Origin: Escarpia spicata
Taxonomy: Eukaryota; Annelida; Polychaeta; Sabellida; Siboglinidae
NCBI GenBank assembly: GCA_963995525.1
Contig: OZ023210.1
Span: 64,036,639 to 64,100,638 of the forward strand
Reading direction: 5' to 3'
DNA: 64,000 nucleotides
Every line of letters starts with the position of its first letter. Positions within the stretch are counted from its first letter, which is position 1. The notes beneath the pieces were generated by a model. That model did not search any database. It was not told where the DNA came from and saw only the letters and a program-made list of their open reading frames with translations. A program made the position numbers and the translations under genes. Shown piece after piece: positions 47,393 to 59,215 of this stretch.

Positions 47393-47540
47393 TTACGTAC
47401 AACGTCCCCAACTGATCGGTGGATCGTTTACGTACAACGTCCCCAACTGATCGGTGGATCGTTTACATACAACGTCCCCAACTGATCGGTGGATCGTTTA
47501 CGTACAACGTCCCCAACTGATCGGTGGATCGTTTACGTAG
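47393..47540. repeat. 35-bp tandem repeat (4 copies)
   Basis: The unit is ACGTACAACGTCCCCAACTG then ATCGGTGGATCGTTT. Copies are nearly identical. Confidence 0.95.
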
Positions 47541-47544
47541 CTCG

Positions 47545-48550
47545 GGTCAACCGCAGATACATGCGTAACGTTGTCAACATTCGAATTACGTATACGATGT
47601 CTAACGACTCGCATGAACCCTAAAACCGGAAAGAACCATTAACCAACGGGGGATTTCGAAAAACCGAAGGTTTGGTGCTCGATGAGCATAGCGTCTAGGA
47701 GGGAAACGTTAATATACCCACATACACGCCCGCATGCACGCACGCACGCACGCACAAACGCACTACAGACCCGCACGGCCATTTCGATAATTAGCCAGTA
47801 ATTTACTTTGGATAAAAAAATAATATCTGATAAAATGGCTTTCTGCTGAAGTTGGATGGAATCTACAAACCGGCCACCCAACTTCAAAATCCCTGTCGGG
47901 GAAAGGAGAGGGTGTAATTCATCAAATACTCACAACAACGAAAGAAATCTAGTCTACTCACCTCCGAACCATGGTAAGACTACCTTAAATAAATTACAAC
48001 GATTTGTCAACATTTCAGCACCTGCCGGGATATTTCACGTACACTAAGTGTGAATTATATCACAATCTCTGTATGAAGCAGCGTAGCAACTTGAACGGTA
48101 TTTCACGTTTCGTCTCCTTCCGTCGGAGTTCGCGAACAATCTTTCTTAATGGTTGTAGTCAACATCTCGAAGTCAGCATAGCCCCAAGAACCCCTTCCAC
48201 CAACTTCCACATACAGCTCGTTGTCAGGTGGAAAATACTGTAACTGTCACAATTACGTCATCACTAATTGTCTGAGGGCTAGATGCTTAGACCACATTAC
48301 GTAAATGCGCACCTGCGCAACTTCCGCTGCAACGTCATACCATCATACCTTCATATGTTCACGAGTTGTAACCAATTTTAAGAGAATGAAACATTGGTCC
48401 TAAGCGCGGTGATGAATGAAGACAGATCCTATAAGCGAAATATATTAGTTTTAATATATTGGTGGACCAAAAATGTGAAGATCAACTAAAAATTTAAAAC
48501 GTTTAATAAGTCAATAACACATTTGATGGATCTATCCTCCATCATAAAGT
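47545..48550. other. unassigned stretch
   Basis: Contains a short GCACGCAC run (47735-47760). Nothing else recognised. Confidence 0.4.
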
Positions 48551-48554
48551 AATT

Positions 48555-48790
48555 GACTTAGGCCATGTCATGCGAACGCCACACCTGAAAAAATATCATG
48601 CAGAGAATGACTGAGGGAAAAGGAAAGAGGTCAACCCAGGAATAGGTGATAGACGAAATTAAAAAAGAAATGACCATGACGCTAGAACAACTAGGTCAGG
48701 CAACATCAGGCAGGCAAGAATTGAAGAGGCTGTGCTGGAGAATCGCAAAAAGTCTGGCCAGGTTTGGCGGCAAAAGATAACAGGATGAAT
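48555..48790 (+). mobile_element. RTE/L1-like LINE C-terminal fragment
   Basis: Frames on the plus strand give LGHVMRTPHLK, then EGKRKR-type basic residues, then IKKEMTMTLEQLGQATSGRQ and LKRLCWRIAKSLARFGGKR. This is the typical C-terminal block of one RTE/craniofacial-development-2-like family of RT proteins (GHVMR, GKR, TLEQLRQAT, WR). It differs from the opposite-strand element at 49-52 kb, whose terminal block reads KWIGHVL. Frameshifted near 48610. Confidence 0.8.
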
Positions 48791-49343
48791 ATGATCTCAC
48801 AAATCCGTTGGGTTAATTATTGTAGGATGTGCTCTTCATGACAAGAACTGTCTTCACATACAGGAATCCTCCCTTCGTTATCGTTGCTGCGTTCAAGCAA
48901 TCGTGAGCTATACTGATATACCTGTTAACAATCTGGTTCACAATCGCCAATCTACCACGAAACCGGGTGTCGAAATAATGAGCCATCCCTGCAGCCATCT
49001 TGTTGCTGCCGTAGTTCGTTAAACCGCAGAAGGTTTAATCCGGTTATTTATGGTGACTTCGGCGTTTCCAGTGTCTTCTGTCACTATAATTTACTATAGG
49101 CTAGAGTAGGTTTGTTGACGTATTTCGATACATTTTGTTTGTAAACCGTAGGGGAACGGCGTGCAAAACGTGTCCGATCCATTTCCATCTGCGGTGTTTA
49201 ACTTCAAGAAAGATGGGCTGCATGTCTGTCCTTTCGTGGAGTTCCGTGTTAGAGATTTTATTTGGCCAATAGATTCATAGAATCCTCCTGAGACACTTGT
49301 TTTGAAACACTTCCAGCATCTGGCACATGCCTTTGGTGACCTT

Positions 49344-50680
49344 TCATGATTCCGCCGCATATAACAGCACACTCAGGAGGTTGATCTTGAACAGGCGGAT
49401 TTTGATTCTGTTGCTGATCTTATTGGTTTTCCAGATGTTCTTAAGTGCCACAAATACCCCTCTTGCCTTGCTGATCCTTGCCTTTACCTCAGACTCCGGG
49501 TTTCCATCTGTTTTCATCTTGGGCCCAAGGTAGGTGAACTCGGTCACCTCTTCAATATTTCTTCCTCCAGTTGTGACTGGGTCTGCTGTTTGGCTGTTGT
49601 TTCGCAGCCTTCGTTTTGTTGGTGGTGATCTTTAGTCCTATTTTCCAAGTATTTCTGGCAAGTTCCTCACCTTTTCTTTGGATGTCTCCGTAGCGGTGTG
49701 ACAAGAGAGAAATGTTATCAACAAAGTCTAGATCACCTAGTGTATCTGTGAAGGTCCACTTGATGTCACTTTTCTCTGCTAGTGTTGTTTTTTCTTTCAT
49801 GACCCAGGCAGAAGAGGAAAGCGGATGATATGCATCCTTGTTTAACTTCGGTTTTGATTTCAAAATCTTCTGTGTTGACCACAGATGACCTTGGACCTAA
49901 AGTTGCTATAAAGCAGTTTGATTATGCTCATAATCTTTGGAGGAATTTCGTAATGCCAGAGTGAGTCTCTGTGAATACTATCGAAAGCCTTTTCAAAATC
50001 GACAAAGTTTGCATAGATGAAGTGTTCCATTCCTGACACTGTTCCAGGATCTGCCTTAGTGTCAAATGTGATCCCACAAGAATTTCCTTTCCTAAACCCT
50101 GCCTGTTCTTTGCGTAACTGTTAGTCAAAGGCTACTGAAAGTCTGGTAAGGATTACCCTACTGAATACTTTACTACTGATTGACAAAAGAGTGACCCCTA
50201 TCCAGTTGTTGCAATGGCTAAGGTCTCCTTTCTGGGGTAATTTAATAATCAGCCCCGTCTTCCAGTCACCAGATATTTATTCCGCCTCCCATATACCTTT
50301 GAAGATGTCTGTCAAGGCTCCAGCGGTGACCTCCAGCCTTCAACATCTCTGCACTCACACCGTCTGCCCCCGGTGCTTTTCCTCACTTCATGGTCTTGAC
50401 AGCTTTCCTCACCTCTTCAGCAGATGGTGGGTCTGTGTTGATCTGCATGTCCTCTTCGCTTTCTGGAATGCCTGCTTGATTGCTTGGTGCTTCTTTGTTG
50501 AAGATGGTCTCGAAGTGTGTTTTCCATCTTTGGATCTGTTCAGCTTCACCGATGACAGAATTTCCAGTTACGTCTTTCACTGAGACGTCGTTATTTTTAA
50601 AACCTCCGGTCAGTGTCTTGGTCATCTTGTACAGTGCAGCCATGTTCTGTGTCTGTGCCGCTGTTTCTGCTTCGTCCACC
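49344..50680 (-). pseudogene. reverse transcriptase of the RTE-type LINE, catalytic box mutated
   Basis: 50679-50383 gives the pre-RT region (YKMTKTLTGGF, SEEDMQINTDPPSAEEV). 50128-49928 covers the RNA-template blocks. 49863-49552 has DLDFVDNISLLSHRYGDIQ, where the family usually shows DLDFADDIALLSHR. The second catalytic Asp is therefore changed to Asn and the Ala to Val. 49547-49344 has FTYLGPKMKTDGNPESEVKA and LLSVLLYAAES. Frame breaks separate all four pieces. Polymerase activity is lost on motif evidence alone. Confidence 0.9.
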
Positions 50681-51073
50681 AGATTTTCGACGAAGGCTCT
50701 TGTCTGCTTTCGTCTTCCTTTTCACTTCTTTGTCCAGTTCTGTGTATCTAGTCTGTAGCTGTGCCTTCAGTCGTTGGGAGTTGGCATCATTTAGCTTCTT
50801 TTTTGTTGTTTTTCTTTCATCGATTGTTGTCCATGTGTCTGGTTTGATCCATTCCTCTTTCCTTTTTCTTCTGTACCCTAAAACTTTCTAGCTTGTTTCT
50901 GTCAATGCCTGATTGAAACTGTCGATGCTCAATTCTTGTTCCTCTTGCAGTATGTGAAAGCGGTTTTGCAAGTCCAGCTTGAAAGCTTTCCCTGTATCAG
51001 TGTTCTTTAATTTTCCTGTGACTAATCGCCGCTGTCTCTCTTCTCCTCTCCTTGCCTTCCAGCGTTGCTACCA

Positions 51074-51810
51074 CTAGCACATGATCGCTCCCCCATCGGC
51101 TCCATGTCTGGCTCTGACATCCTGGAGTGATCGTCTCCACTTCTGATTAATTACCACACGGTCGATCTGGCTGACAGTGTTGTTGTCTGGAGACCTCCAA
51201 GTGGCCTTGTGAATGGTTCTGTGCTTGAATAGAGAACAACCTATGACTAGGTTATTTTCTACACATAGATCCGAGAGTCTCTCTCCGTTGTTATTCATGC
51301 GCCCAAAGCCCTGGGTGCCCATGAGCCTTTCTCTTCCTGTGTTTTCCTCTCCAATTCTTGCGTTGATGTCTCCCACCACCATGAGTACATCATGCCGGGG
51401 TGTAGTCCTGATTTCCTCCTCCAACTGTTCATATAACTCATCCTTGATTTCATCCTAGCATCCTCTGTTGGTGCATAGCATGGTATCAGAGTCAGCTTTG
51501 CAAACTTGGAGTTAAATCTTGCCTTGAGCAGTCTGTCGTTGATTGGTTTCCACTCCAGCAGAGTTTGTTTCCACCTTTCTTGTTACAATTATGGCTACCC
51601 CTCCTCTGTGTTGGTTATCTGTTCGCCTTGAATAAAGTAGGGTGTGTCCTGGGGACAGGGTCCTCTTTCCTCAGTCTGTCCATCGTGCTTCGCTCACACA
51701 TAAAAGTTCAATGTTGTGATTTTCCATCTCCCGCAGTACTTGCTGAAGCTTTCCTGCTTAATACAATGTTCTCACATTCCAGGAGCCCACTCGTATCTTG
51801 GTTTTCGGCT
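51074..51810 (-). pseudogene. APE endonuclease domain of the RTE-type LINE
   Basis: The opening block SWNVRTLY, the catalytic-Glu block ELLCVSEARWTD, GHTLLYS, and RGGVAIIV lie at 51780-51580. The open part at 51424-51074 has VVGDINARIG, NGERLSDLCVENNLVIG, HKATWRSPD and SQIDRVVIN. GDINARIG and the TWRSPD region are the Asp/Asn catalytic and DNA-contacting blocks of the domain. Stops fall at LY*AGK and ARWTD*GK, so it is inactive. Confidence 0.9.
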
Positions 51811-52599
51811 CGAGGAGCTCCAGTCTCGGGGTGTCAGCTTCCGGTCTGATTTGGTTGGCATCCTTCGTGACCCCAGCTTCCTGGGCAGCTTTACTCCTCG
51901 CACCATTGACGTTTTGTTCTTTGGCATTGGTTTCTGTAGCGTGCTTTTTTACGTGGTGAGGGTGCTAACCTTAAGTACAACCGACCTCTTTTCTCATCTG
52001 GGCTTGGGACCGACCTTGGCGGAGTTATGGCGCATATTAGTCATATTTTATCCTTCCTTCTCCGTCCTTACTGTCCAAAAACAGTTGGTGCTTTATTGTT
52101 TCTGCACCCAGTTGTCTCGCTTGTTTTCGATACGATACATCGCAGTGGCATGGCGAACGATCTCTTCCTTCCCCGTGTAGTTCCACTCGTGTTGGTTTGA
52201 GGCTCCTTCCGCGTCGTAGGGTTTTTGTTATATTTTCTCAATCGAAGTTGACGTTTGTATGGCCTGAGCGTGGTGATGCATGTCTTTTCTCAGTTACTCC
52301 ACTTTCGATCGTTGATCTCCTTCCAGTATAGGTGAGACACCCGCTACGGGGTTTATTATCATGGTTGAGTGATACATGCAACTTGACAATATACTTATAT
52401 ATTAGACTACTAATACAGTAATATGTATCCATACAACTCATGTTTACGTTGTATATTTATAACATGTAATAGTAATATTTTCGTTTTGTTTAATAATTGT
52501 ATTATTATTATTGCATAACTGGGTAAAATGTAATATCCTATGTAAAAATGTAATACCGTAAAACCTTACAAATGCAGATGTATGTATTGTATCATACAT

Positions 52600-53425
52600 G
52601 TAACAAAGTGGCAAATGCTGTTCAATTTTTGGAAATGTAAATGCCTCCACGCAGGACGTGGGAACGAAGAGGTAGAATATACAAAATGGGGGGTACTGTA
52701 CTAAGTACTACTGTAAAAGAAAAGGACTTAGGGTTATCCATTAGTGCTGATATGAAGGTTTCAGAGCAGTGCGGAATTGCAGCTTCAAAGGGAAATCAAA
52801 TCCTTGATTAATTAGACGAAATATAGCGTATAAGGAAAACGAACTAATAATACCGCTGTATAAAACAATAGTTAGGCCTCATTTAGAATATTGTATACAC
52901 GAGTGGAGGCCATATCGCGAGTAGGACATATATATGCTAGAAAGAGTACAGAGGAAAGCGACTAAAATGATACACAAATTGAGCGATCTTAGTCACGAAA
53001 TACGCCTAAAAGAATGTGGCTTAACAACACTACAGACCAGGAGATTGAGAGAAGATCAGATAGAAGTATTTAAAATATTGAATGGTTATGAAAATATTGA
53101 CAGAAATATTTTTTTCAGTTAAGAAAGATAGAAGGACCAGAGGACATGAAGTTACATTAGTAAAGGAGCAGTGTAGATTAGATATAAGAAAGTTCTCATC
53201 TTCACAAAGACCTGTAAATTAATGGGACAGATTATCTGCTGATTGAGTGGGTGCTTGTAGCGTAAATATGTTTAAAGATATAATCGACACATACCACAGA
53301 AGGGCGGGATACACATAGATAAAAGGGCTGGACTCTCGATAAGCCAAAGAGCTTCCTTGCCCACCTGCCATCTAGAGTTAATTCTCTGGGTGGCAATCTT
53401 GTTAAATCCTGTAAATCTTGTTAGT
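52600..53425 (+). mobile_element. CR1-like LINE, 3' part of RT and tail
   Basis: Closely matches 21580-22378 along its length, starting inside the thumb region (AAAGTGGCAAATGCTGTTCA) and ending TGGCAATCTTGTTAAATCCTG. The best frame (52934-53122) encodes MLERVQRKATKMIHKLSDLS and TTLQTRRLREDQIEVFKI. Frameshifts elsewhere. The two copies start at different points, so they are independent 5'-truncated insertions. Confidence 0.9.
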
Positions 53426-54700
53426 GAGTTAGACATTTTATAATTGGTTCATTGACATATAGAATTACAACATATAGTAAGCTGAAACATCAAAGCAATG
53501 TTAATAACCTTAACATATATTTATATATCCATTGTTACAACGGTGTGGTCATATTTTGCACAGTTTTGTTTATATAGCACATGCCTAAGTAACTGAACCA
53601 CTTTTTAAAAACTTGTCATTCTCACAAGACGTCAGCCAATGTCAATTTTCAGTGGGGTTCACATTCCGCTGTGGTAAATGGACCCCCTGTATTTGTATAT
53701 ACAAAGATGGTCCATTTACATTCTCTCACCGGTTCTTCCAACAACGCTCCCACGACCAAGGTCAAACCTAATTTATGAATATCATTGCGTGTCTCCACCA
53801 TTGATGGTCTGTCCCGCGATCCTTTCGTATTTATTACTGACATTACTCTAATCATCTTCCACACAAAGTACTCTTATATTCAGTTAACTAAAACACTAAC
53901 ATCCAAACAAATAACCAAATATCCAACCGCATACCGCATGAGAACCAGTTGTCGGATGGAACCTTGTTGGTAAATTGAGTATCTAGTCATGCACGAATAA
54001 CCAGTGTTCCAGAGTTATAAATAACAAATGCTATATAAACCAGCAAATAACCAGTGGTATTCACATAACTACAGCAAAGTTAACCAATAATGGTGTGATC
54101 GCCTCTTGCTCTAACAACGAGGCAACATCGAAAATGCTCTTTTCTACGATACATGTGAAGAATATACAATTGACCCATGTCCGTCAAAATCGGTCCATCT
54201 CGTGAGATAGTGAAGTTGTGCCATGGTTGTCAACTAGCGTTCTGTACAGCGTCTGATGTGACTACTGTCTCCAGTCTTCGATTGGCAATCTCGGGTGAAG
54301 GTGTAATTAGATCATAATTTATTATACAGTAGGTGCGTGGTAGTCGACGACTTCTCTTTCCGATGTTCTCTTAGTTCCGTTTCTCCTCTGCTCTGTCTTG
54401 CTGTTGCTATTCCTCGCAACGTGATGCCAGTCGTTGCGGTCTGCTATAAAAGATTCATTACGACATGACGGCCGATACGCCCTGCACGTTCACGCACGCA
54501 CACGCACGCCCGCACGTACGCACACACTCATACGCCCTCACATCCACACGCACATAGATACTTTTTGTGCACAAGCATGCACACAGTTATCTTAATATAT
54601 TTTTATTATTATTATTTTCCTTAACAATTCGATTTCACATCGTCTCAACAGTTTCATTTAATTATTAGCGAAGCCTTGCAGGAGAAAGACTCAATCACGG
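53426..54700. other. unassigned stretch
   Basis: Contains the nested palindrome at 53674-53719 and a CA/CG simple run at 54488-54535. Confidence 0.4.
53674..53719. repeat. nested palindrome
   Basis: The outer arms GTAAATGGACC / GGTCCATTTAC enclose the perfect palindrome TTTGTATATACAAA (53692-53705). Confidence 0.9.
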
Positions 54701-55070
54701 ACAGAATAACAAATGTAATTCGTTATTCCCTAATAGCGACCAGTCTGCTCTGAAACGGTCCCCGGCAGATGAAGTCTGCCGGGAGTCACGTAAGCTGCAG
54801 CTGGACAGTGTCCAAGCGCCGCTGAGCAGTCAATTTGTGTTAACAGTGAGCCGGAATGACGCAGTTTTAATTACTGCCGTCGTAACAGACGCTGCATTGG
54901 CCGGCGGCTTCCTGTTGTCCGGCTGACGAGGACGGACATTCGTTGGCGGGCAGTGTCCAGCTCGGCCATCGATCGACGCCCGCAGGCCGGGGTAAGGTCA
55001 GGGAGTTTCCTCGTCACTCCCGTCTTCCCGACACTCCCGTTTCAGGCCACTCTTCACCCGTGATTTGCCA
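54700..55070. other. unique block with hairpin (possible conserved non-coding element)
   Basis: CCCGGCAGA / TCTGCCGGG (9-bp arms, 5-nt loop) lies near 54762-54784. The balanced unique sequence includes a TTTTAATTACTG homeodomain-type core near 54864. Function is a guess. Confidence 0.25.
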
Positions 55071-55374
55071 TATCCCGTGGGTATTGAGCTGTCCACGTGA
55101 TAAATTGCGCTGTACGTGCTTTCTGTTATGGTCGACACATTTTATGTAACGGTCAACACTTTCTGTAACGGTCGACATTTTCTGTTGTTGGTCGACACTA
55201 TCTGTTATGGTCGATTTTTGTTTTGCTGGATACTTTCTGTTTTGCTCGACACGTTATGTTATAGTCGAAACCGCACGATAGCACAGGCAAGCACGCATGC
55301 ACTCACACGTGGAAATAGGAAATAAATAAAAAACGCTGTAGACAAACACCGGAAGAAGAAGACCGCCACCTTTT

Positions 55375-58300
55375 ATTGTAGTCACACGTGTTCTCTCGCA
55401 CACCACCTTCTTGTGGCCGTCAGTTTGTAGTAGCTTCCACACGTGTTCTCTCGCACACCACCTTCTTATGGCTGTCAGTTTGTAGTAGCTTCCACACGTG
55501 TTCTCTCGCACACCACCTTCTTATGGCTGTCAGTTTGTAGTAGCTTCCACACGTGTTCTCTCGCACACCACCTTCTTATGGCTGTCAGTTTGTAGTAGCT
55601 TCCACACGTGTTCTCTCGCACACCACCTTCTTATGGCTGTCAGTTTGTAGTAGCTTCCACACGTGTTCTCTCGCACACCATCTTCTTATGGCTGTCAGTT
55701 TGTAGTAGCTTCCACACGTGTTCACTCGCACACCACATTCTTATGGCTGTCAGTTTGTAGTAGCTTCCACACGTGTTCTCTCGCACATCACCTTCTTGTG
55801 GCCGTCAGTTTGTAGTAGCTTCCACACGTGTTCTCTCGCACAGCACTTTATGGCTGTCAGTTTGTAGTAGCTTCCACACGTGTTCTCTCGCACACCACCT
55901 TCTTATGGCTGTCAGTTTGTAGTAGCTTCCACACGTGTTCTCTCGCACAGCACTTTACGGCTGTCAGTTTGTAGTAGCTTCCACACGTGTTCTCTCGCAT
56001 ACCACCTTCTTATGGCTGTCAGTTTGTAGTAGCTTCCACACGTGTTCTCACGCACACCACCCTATGGCTGTCAGTTTGTAGTAGCTTCCACACGTGTTCT
56101 CTCGCACACCACCTTCTTATGGCTGTCAGTTTGTAGTAGCTTCCACACGTGTTCTCACGCACACCACTCTATGGCTGTCAGTTTGTAGTAGCTTCCACAC
56201 GTGTTCTCTCGCACACCACCTTTTTATGGCTGTCAGTTTGTAGTAGCTTCGATACGTGTTCTCTCGCACACCACCTTGTGGCTGTCAGTTTGTAGTAGCT
56301 TCCACACGTGTTTTCTCGCACACCACCTTCTTATGGCTGTCAGTTTGTAGTAGCTTCCACACGTGTTCTCGCACACACCACCTCCTTATGGCCGTCAGTT
56401 TGTAGTAGCTTCCACACGTGTTCTCTCGCACACCACATTCTTATGGCTGTCAGTTTGTAGTAGCTTCCACACGTGTTCTCTCGCACACCACCTTCTTATG
56501 GCTGTCAGTTTGTAGTAGCTTCCACACGTGTTCTCTCGCACAACACTTTATGGCTGTCAGTTTGTAGTAGCTTCCACACGTGTTCTCTCACACACCACCT
56601 TCTTATGGCTGTCAGTTTGTAGTAGCTTCCACACGTGTTCTCTCGCACACCACCTTCTTATGGCTGTCAGTTTGTAGTAGCTTCCATACGTGTTCTCTCG
56701 CACACCACCTTATGGCTGTCAGTTTGTGGTAGCTTCCACACGTGTTCTCACGCACACCACCCTATGGCTGTCAGTTTGTAGTAGCTTCCACACGTGTTCT
56801 CTCGCACACCACCTTCTTATGGCTGTCAGTTTGTAGTAGCTTCCATACGTGTTCTCTCGCACACCACCTTGTGGCTGTCAGTTTGTAGTAGCTTCCACAC
56901 GTGTTTTCTCGCACACCACCTTCTTATGGCTGTCAATTTGTAGTAGCTTCCACACGTGTTCTCGCACACAACACCTCCTTATGGCCGTCAGTTTGTAGTA
57001 GCTTCCACACGTGTTCTCTCGCACACCACCTTCTTATGGCTGTCAGTTTGTAGTAGCTTCCACACGTGTTCTCTCGCACACCACCTTCTTATGGCTGTCA
57101 GTTTGTAGTAGCTTCCACACGTGTTCTCGCACACACCACCTCCTTATGGCCGTCAGTTTGTAGTAGCTTCCACACGTGTTCTCTCGCACACCACATTCTT
57201 ATGGCTGTCAGTTTGTAGTAGCTTCCACACGTGTTCTCTCGCACAGCACTTTATGGCTGTCAGTTTGTAGTAGCTTCCACACGTGTTCTCTCACACACCA
57301 CCTTCTTATGGCTGTCAGTTTGTAGTAGCTTCCACACGTGTTCTCTCGCACACCACCTTCTTATGGCTGTCAGTTTGTAGTAGCTTCCATACGTGTTCGC
57401 TCACACACCACCTTCTTATGGCCGTCAGTTTGTAGTAGCTTCCACACGTGTTCTCTCGCACACCACCTTCTTATGGCTGTCAGTTTGTAGTAGCTTCCAC
57501 ACGTGTTCTCTCGCACACCACATTCTTATGGCTGTCAGTTTGTAGTAGCTTCCACACGTGTTCTCTCGCACAGCACTTTATGGCTGTCAGTTTGTAGTAG
57601 CTTCCACACGTGTTCTCTCACACACCACCTTCTTATGGCTGTCAGTTTGTAGTAGCTTCCACACGTGTTCTCTCGCACACCACCTTCTTATGGCTGTCAG
57701 TTTGTAGTAGCTTCCATACGTGTTCGCTCACACACCACCTTCTTATGGCCGTCAGTTTGTAGTAGCTTCCACACGTGTTCTCTCGCACACCACCTTCTTA
57801 TGGCTGTCAGTTTGTAGTAGCTTCCACACGTGTTCTCTCGCACACCACCTTCTTATGGCTGTCAATTTGTAGTAGCTTCCACACGTGTTCTCGCACACAC
57901 CACCTCCTTATGGCCGTCAGTTTGTAGTAGCTTCCACACGTGTTCTCTCGCACACCACCTTCTTATGGCTGTCAGTTTGTAGTAGCTTCCACACGTGTTC
58001 TCTCGCACACCACCTTCTTATGGCTGTCAATTTGTAGTAGCTTCCACACGTGTTCTCGCACACACCACCTCCTTATGGCCGTCAGTTTGTAGTAGCTTCC
58101 ACACGTGTTCTCTCGCACACCACCTTCTTATGGCTGTCAGTTTGTAGTAGCTTCCACACGTGTTCTCTCGCACACCACATTCTTATGGCTGTCAGTTTGT
58201 AGTAGCTTCCACACGTGTTCTCTCGCACACCACATTCTTATGGCTGTCAGTTTGTAGTAGCTTCCACACGTGTTCTCTCGCACACCACCTTCGTATGGCC

Positions 58301-59215
58301 GTCAGTTTGTAGTAGCTTCCACACGTGTTCTCGCACACACCACCTCCTTATGGCCGTCAGTTTGTAGTAGCTTCCACACGTGTTCTCTCGCACACCACAT
58401 TCTTATGGCCGTCAGTTTGTAGTAGCTTCCACACGTGTTCTCTCGCACACCACATTCTTATGGCCGTCAGTTTGTAGTAGCTGCCACACGTGTTCTCTCG
58501 CACACCATCTTCTTATGGCCGTCAGTTTGTAGTAGCTTCCACACGTGTTCTCTCGCACACCACCTCCTTATGGCCGTCAGTTTGTAGTAGCTTCCACACG
58601 TGTTCTCTCGCACACCACCTTCTTGTGGCCGTCAGTTTGTAGTAGCTTCCACACGTGTTCTCTCGCACACCACCTTCTTGTGGCTGTCAGTTTGTAGTAG
58701 CTTCCACACGTGTTCTCTCGCACACCATCTTTTTATGGCCGTCAGTTTGTAGTAGCTTCCACACGTGTTCTCTCGCACACCACCTTTTTATGGCCGTCAG
58801 TTTGTAGTAGCTTCCACACGTGTTCTCTCGCACACCACCTTCTTATGGCCGTCAGTTTGTAGTAGCTTCCACACGTGTTCTCTCGCACACCACCTTCTTA
58901 TGGCCGTCAGTTTGTAGTAGCTTCCACACGTGTTCTCTCGCACACCACCTTCTTATGGCCGTCAGTTTGTAGTAGCTTCCACACGTGTTCTCTCGCACAC
59001 CACCTTCTTATGGCTGTCAGTTTGTAGTAGCTTCCACATGTGTTCTCTCGCACACCACCTTTTTATGGCCATCAGTTTGTAGTAGCTTCCACACGTGTTC
59101 TGTCGCACACCACCTTCTTATGGCCGTCAGTTTGTAGTAGCTTCACGCGTGGCCGTCAGTTTGTAGTAGCTTCCACGCGTGGCCGTCAGTTTGTAGTAGC
59201 TTCCACCCACTCGTG
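55375..59215. repeat. 55-bp satellite with embedded ACACGTGT (about 70 copies)
   Basis: The unit is GTTCTCTCGCACACCACCTT, CTTATGGCTGTCAGTTTGTA, GTAGCTTCCACACGT. Length variants lack 5-8 bp (GCACTTTATGG, CCACCCTATGG, CCACCTTGTGG). Groups of variants recur in the same order (for example around 56.0, 56.7, 57.2 and 57.5 kb), showing segmental amplification of multi-unit blocks. The last units (59135-59215) shrink to GGCCGTCAGTTTGTAGTAGC plus TTCCACGCGT. It is the largest repeat in the window. Confidence 0.97.

Larger units (their letters stand above)
49085..51850 (-). mobile_element. nearly complete RTE-type LINE, decayed
   Basis: On the minus strand, in order: an APE endonuclease from about 51800 (IRVGSWNVRTLY) to 51074, a linker, RT from about 50680 to 49344, and a C-terminal block (KCLRRIL, TELHERT, KWIGHVL) to about 49090. 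The single long ORF of such elements is broken by several stops and frameshifts. CpG is lower than in the surrounding 20-64 kb DNA, consistent with past methylation of this insertion. No 3' microsatellite or target duplication could be fixed. Confidence 0.9.

Noticed and set aside
50191..52180. Plus-strand frames of 81-154 codons with hydrophobic, membrane-like stretches
   Set aside because: Antisense to the RTE endonuclease and RT. The hydrophobic look comes from the complement of Lys/Glu-rich codons.
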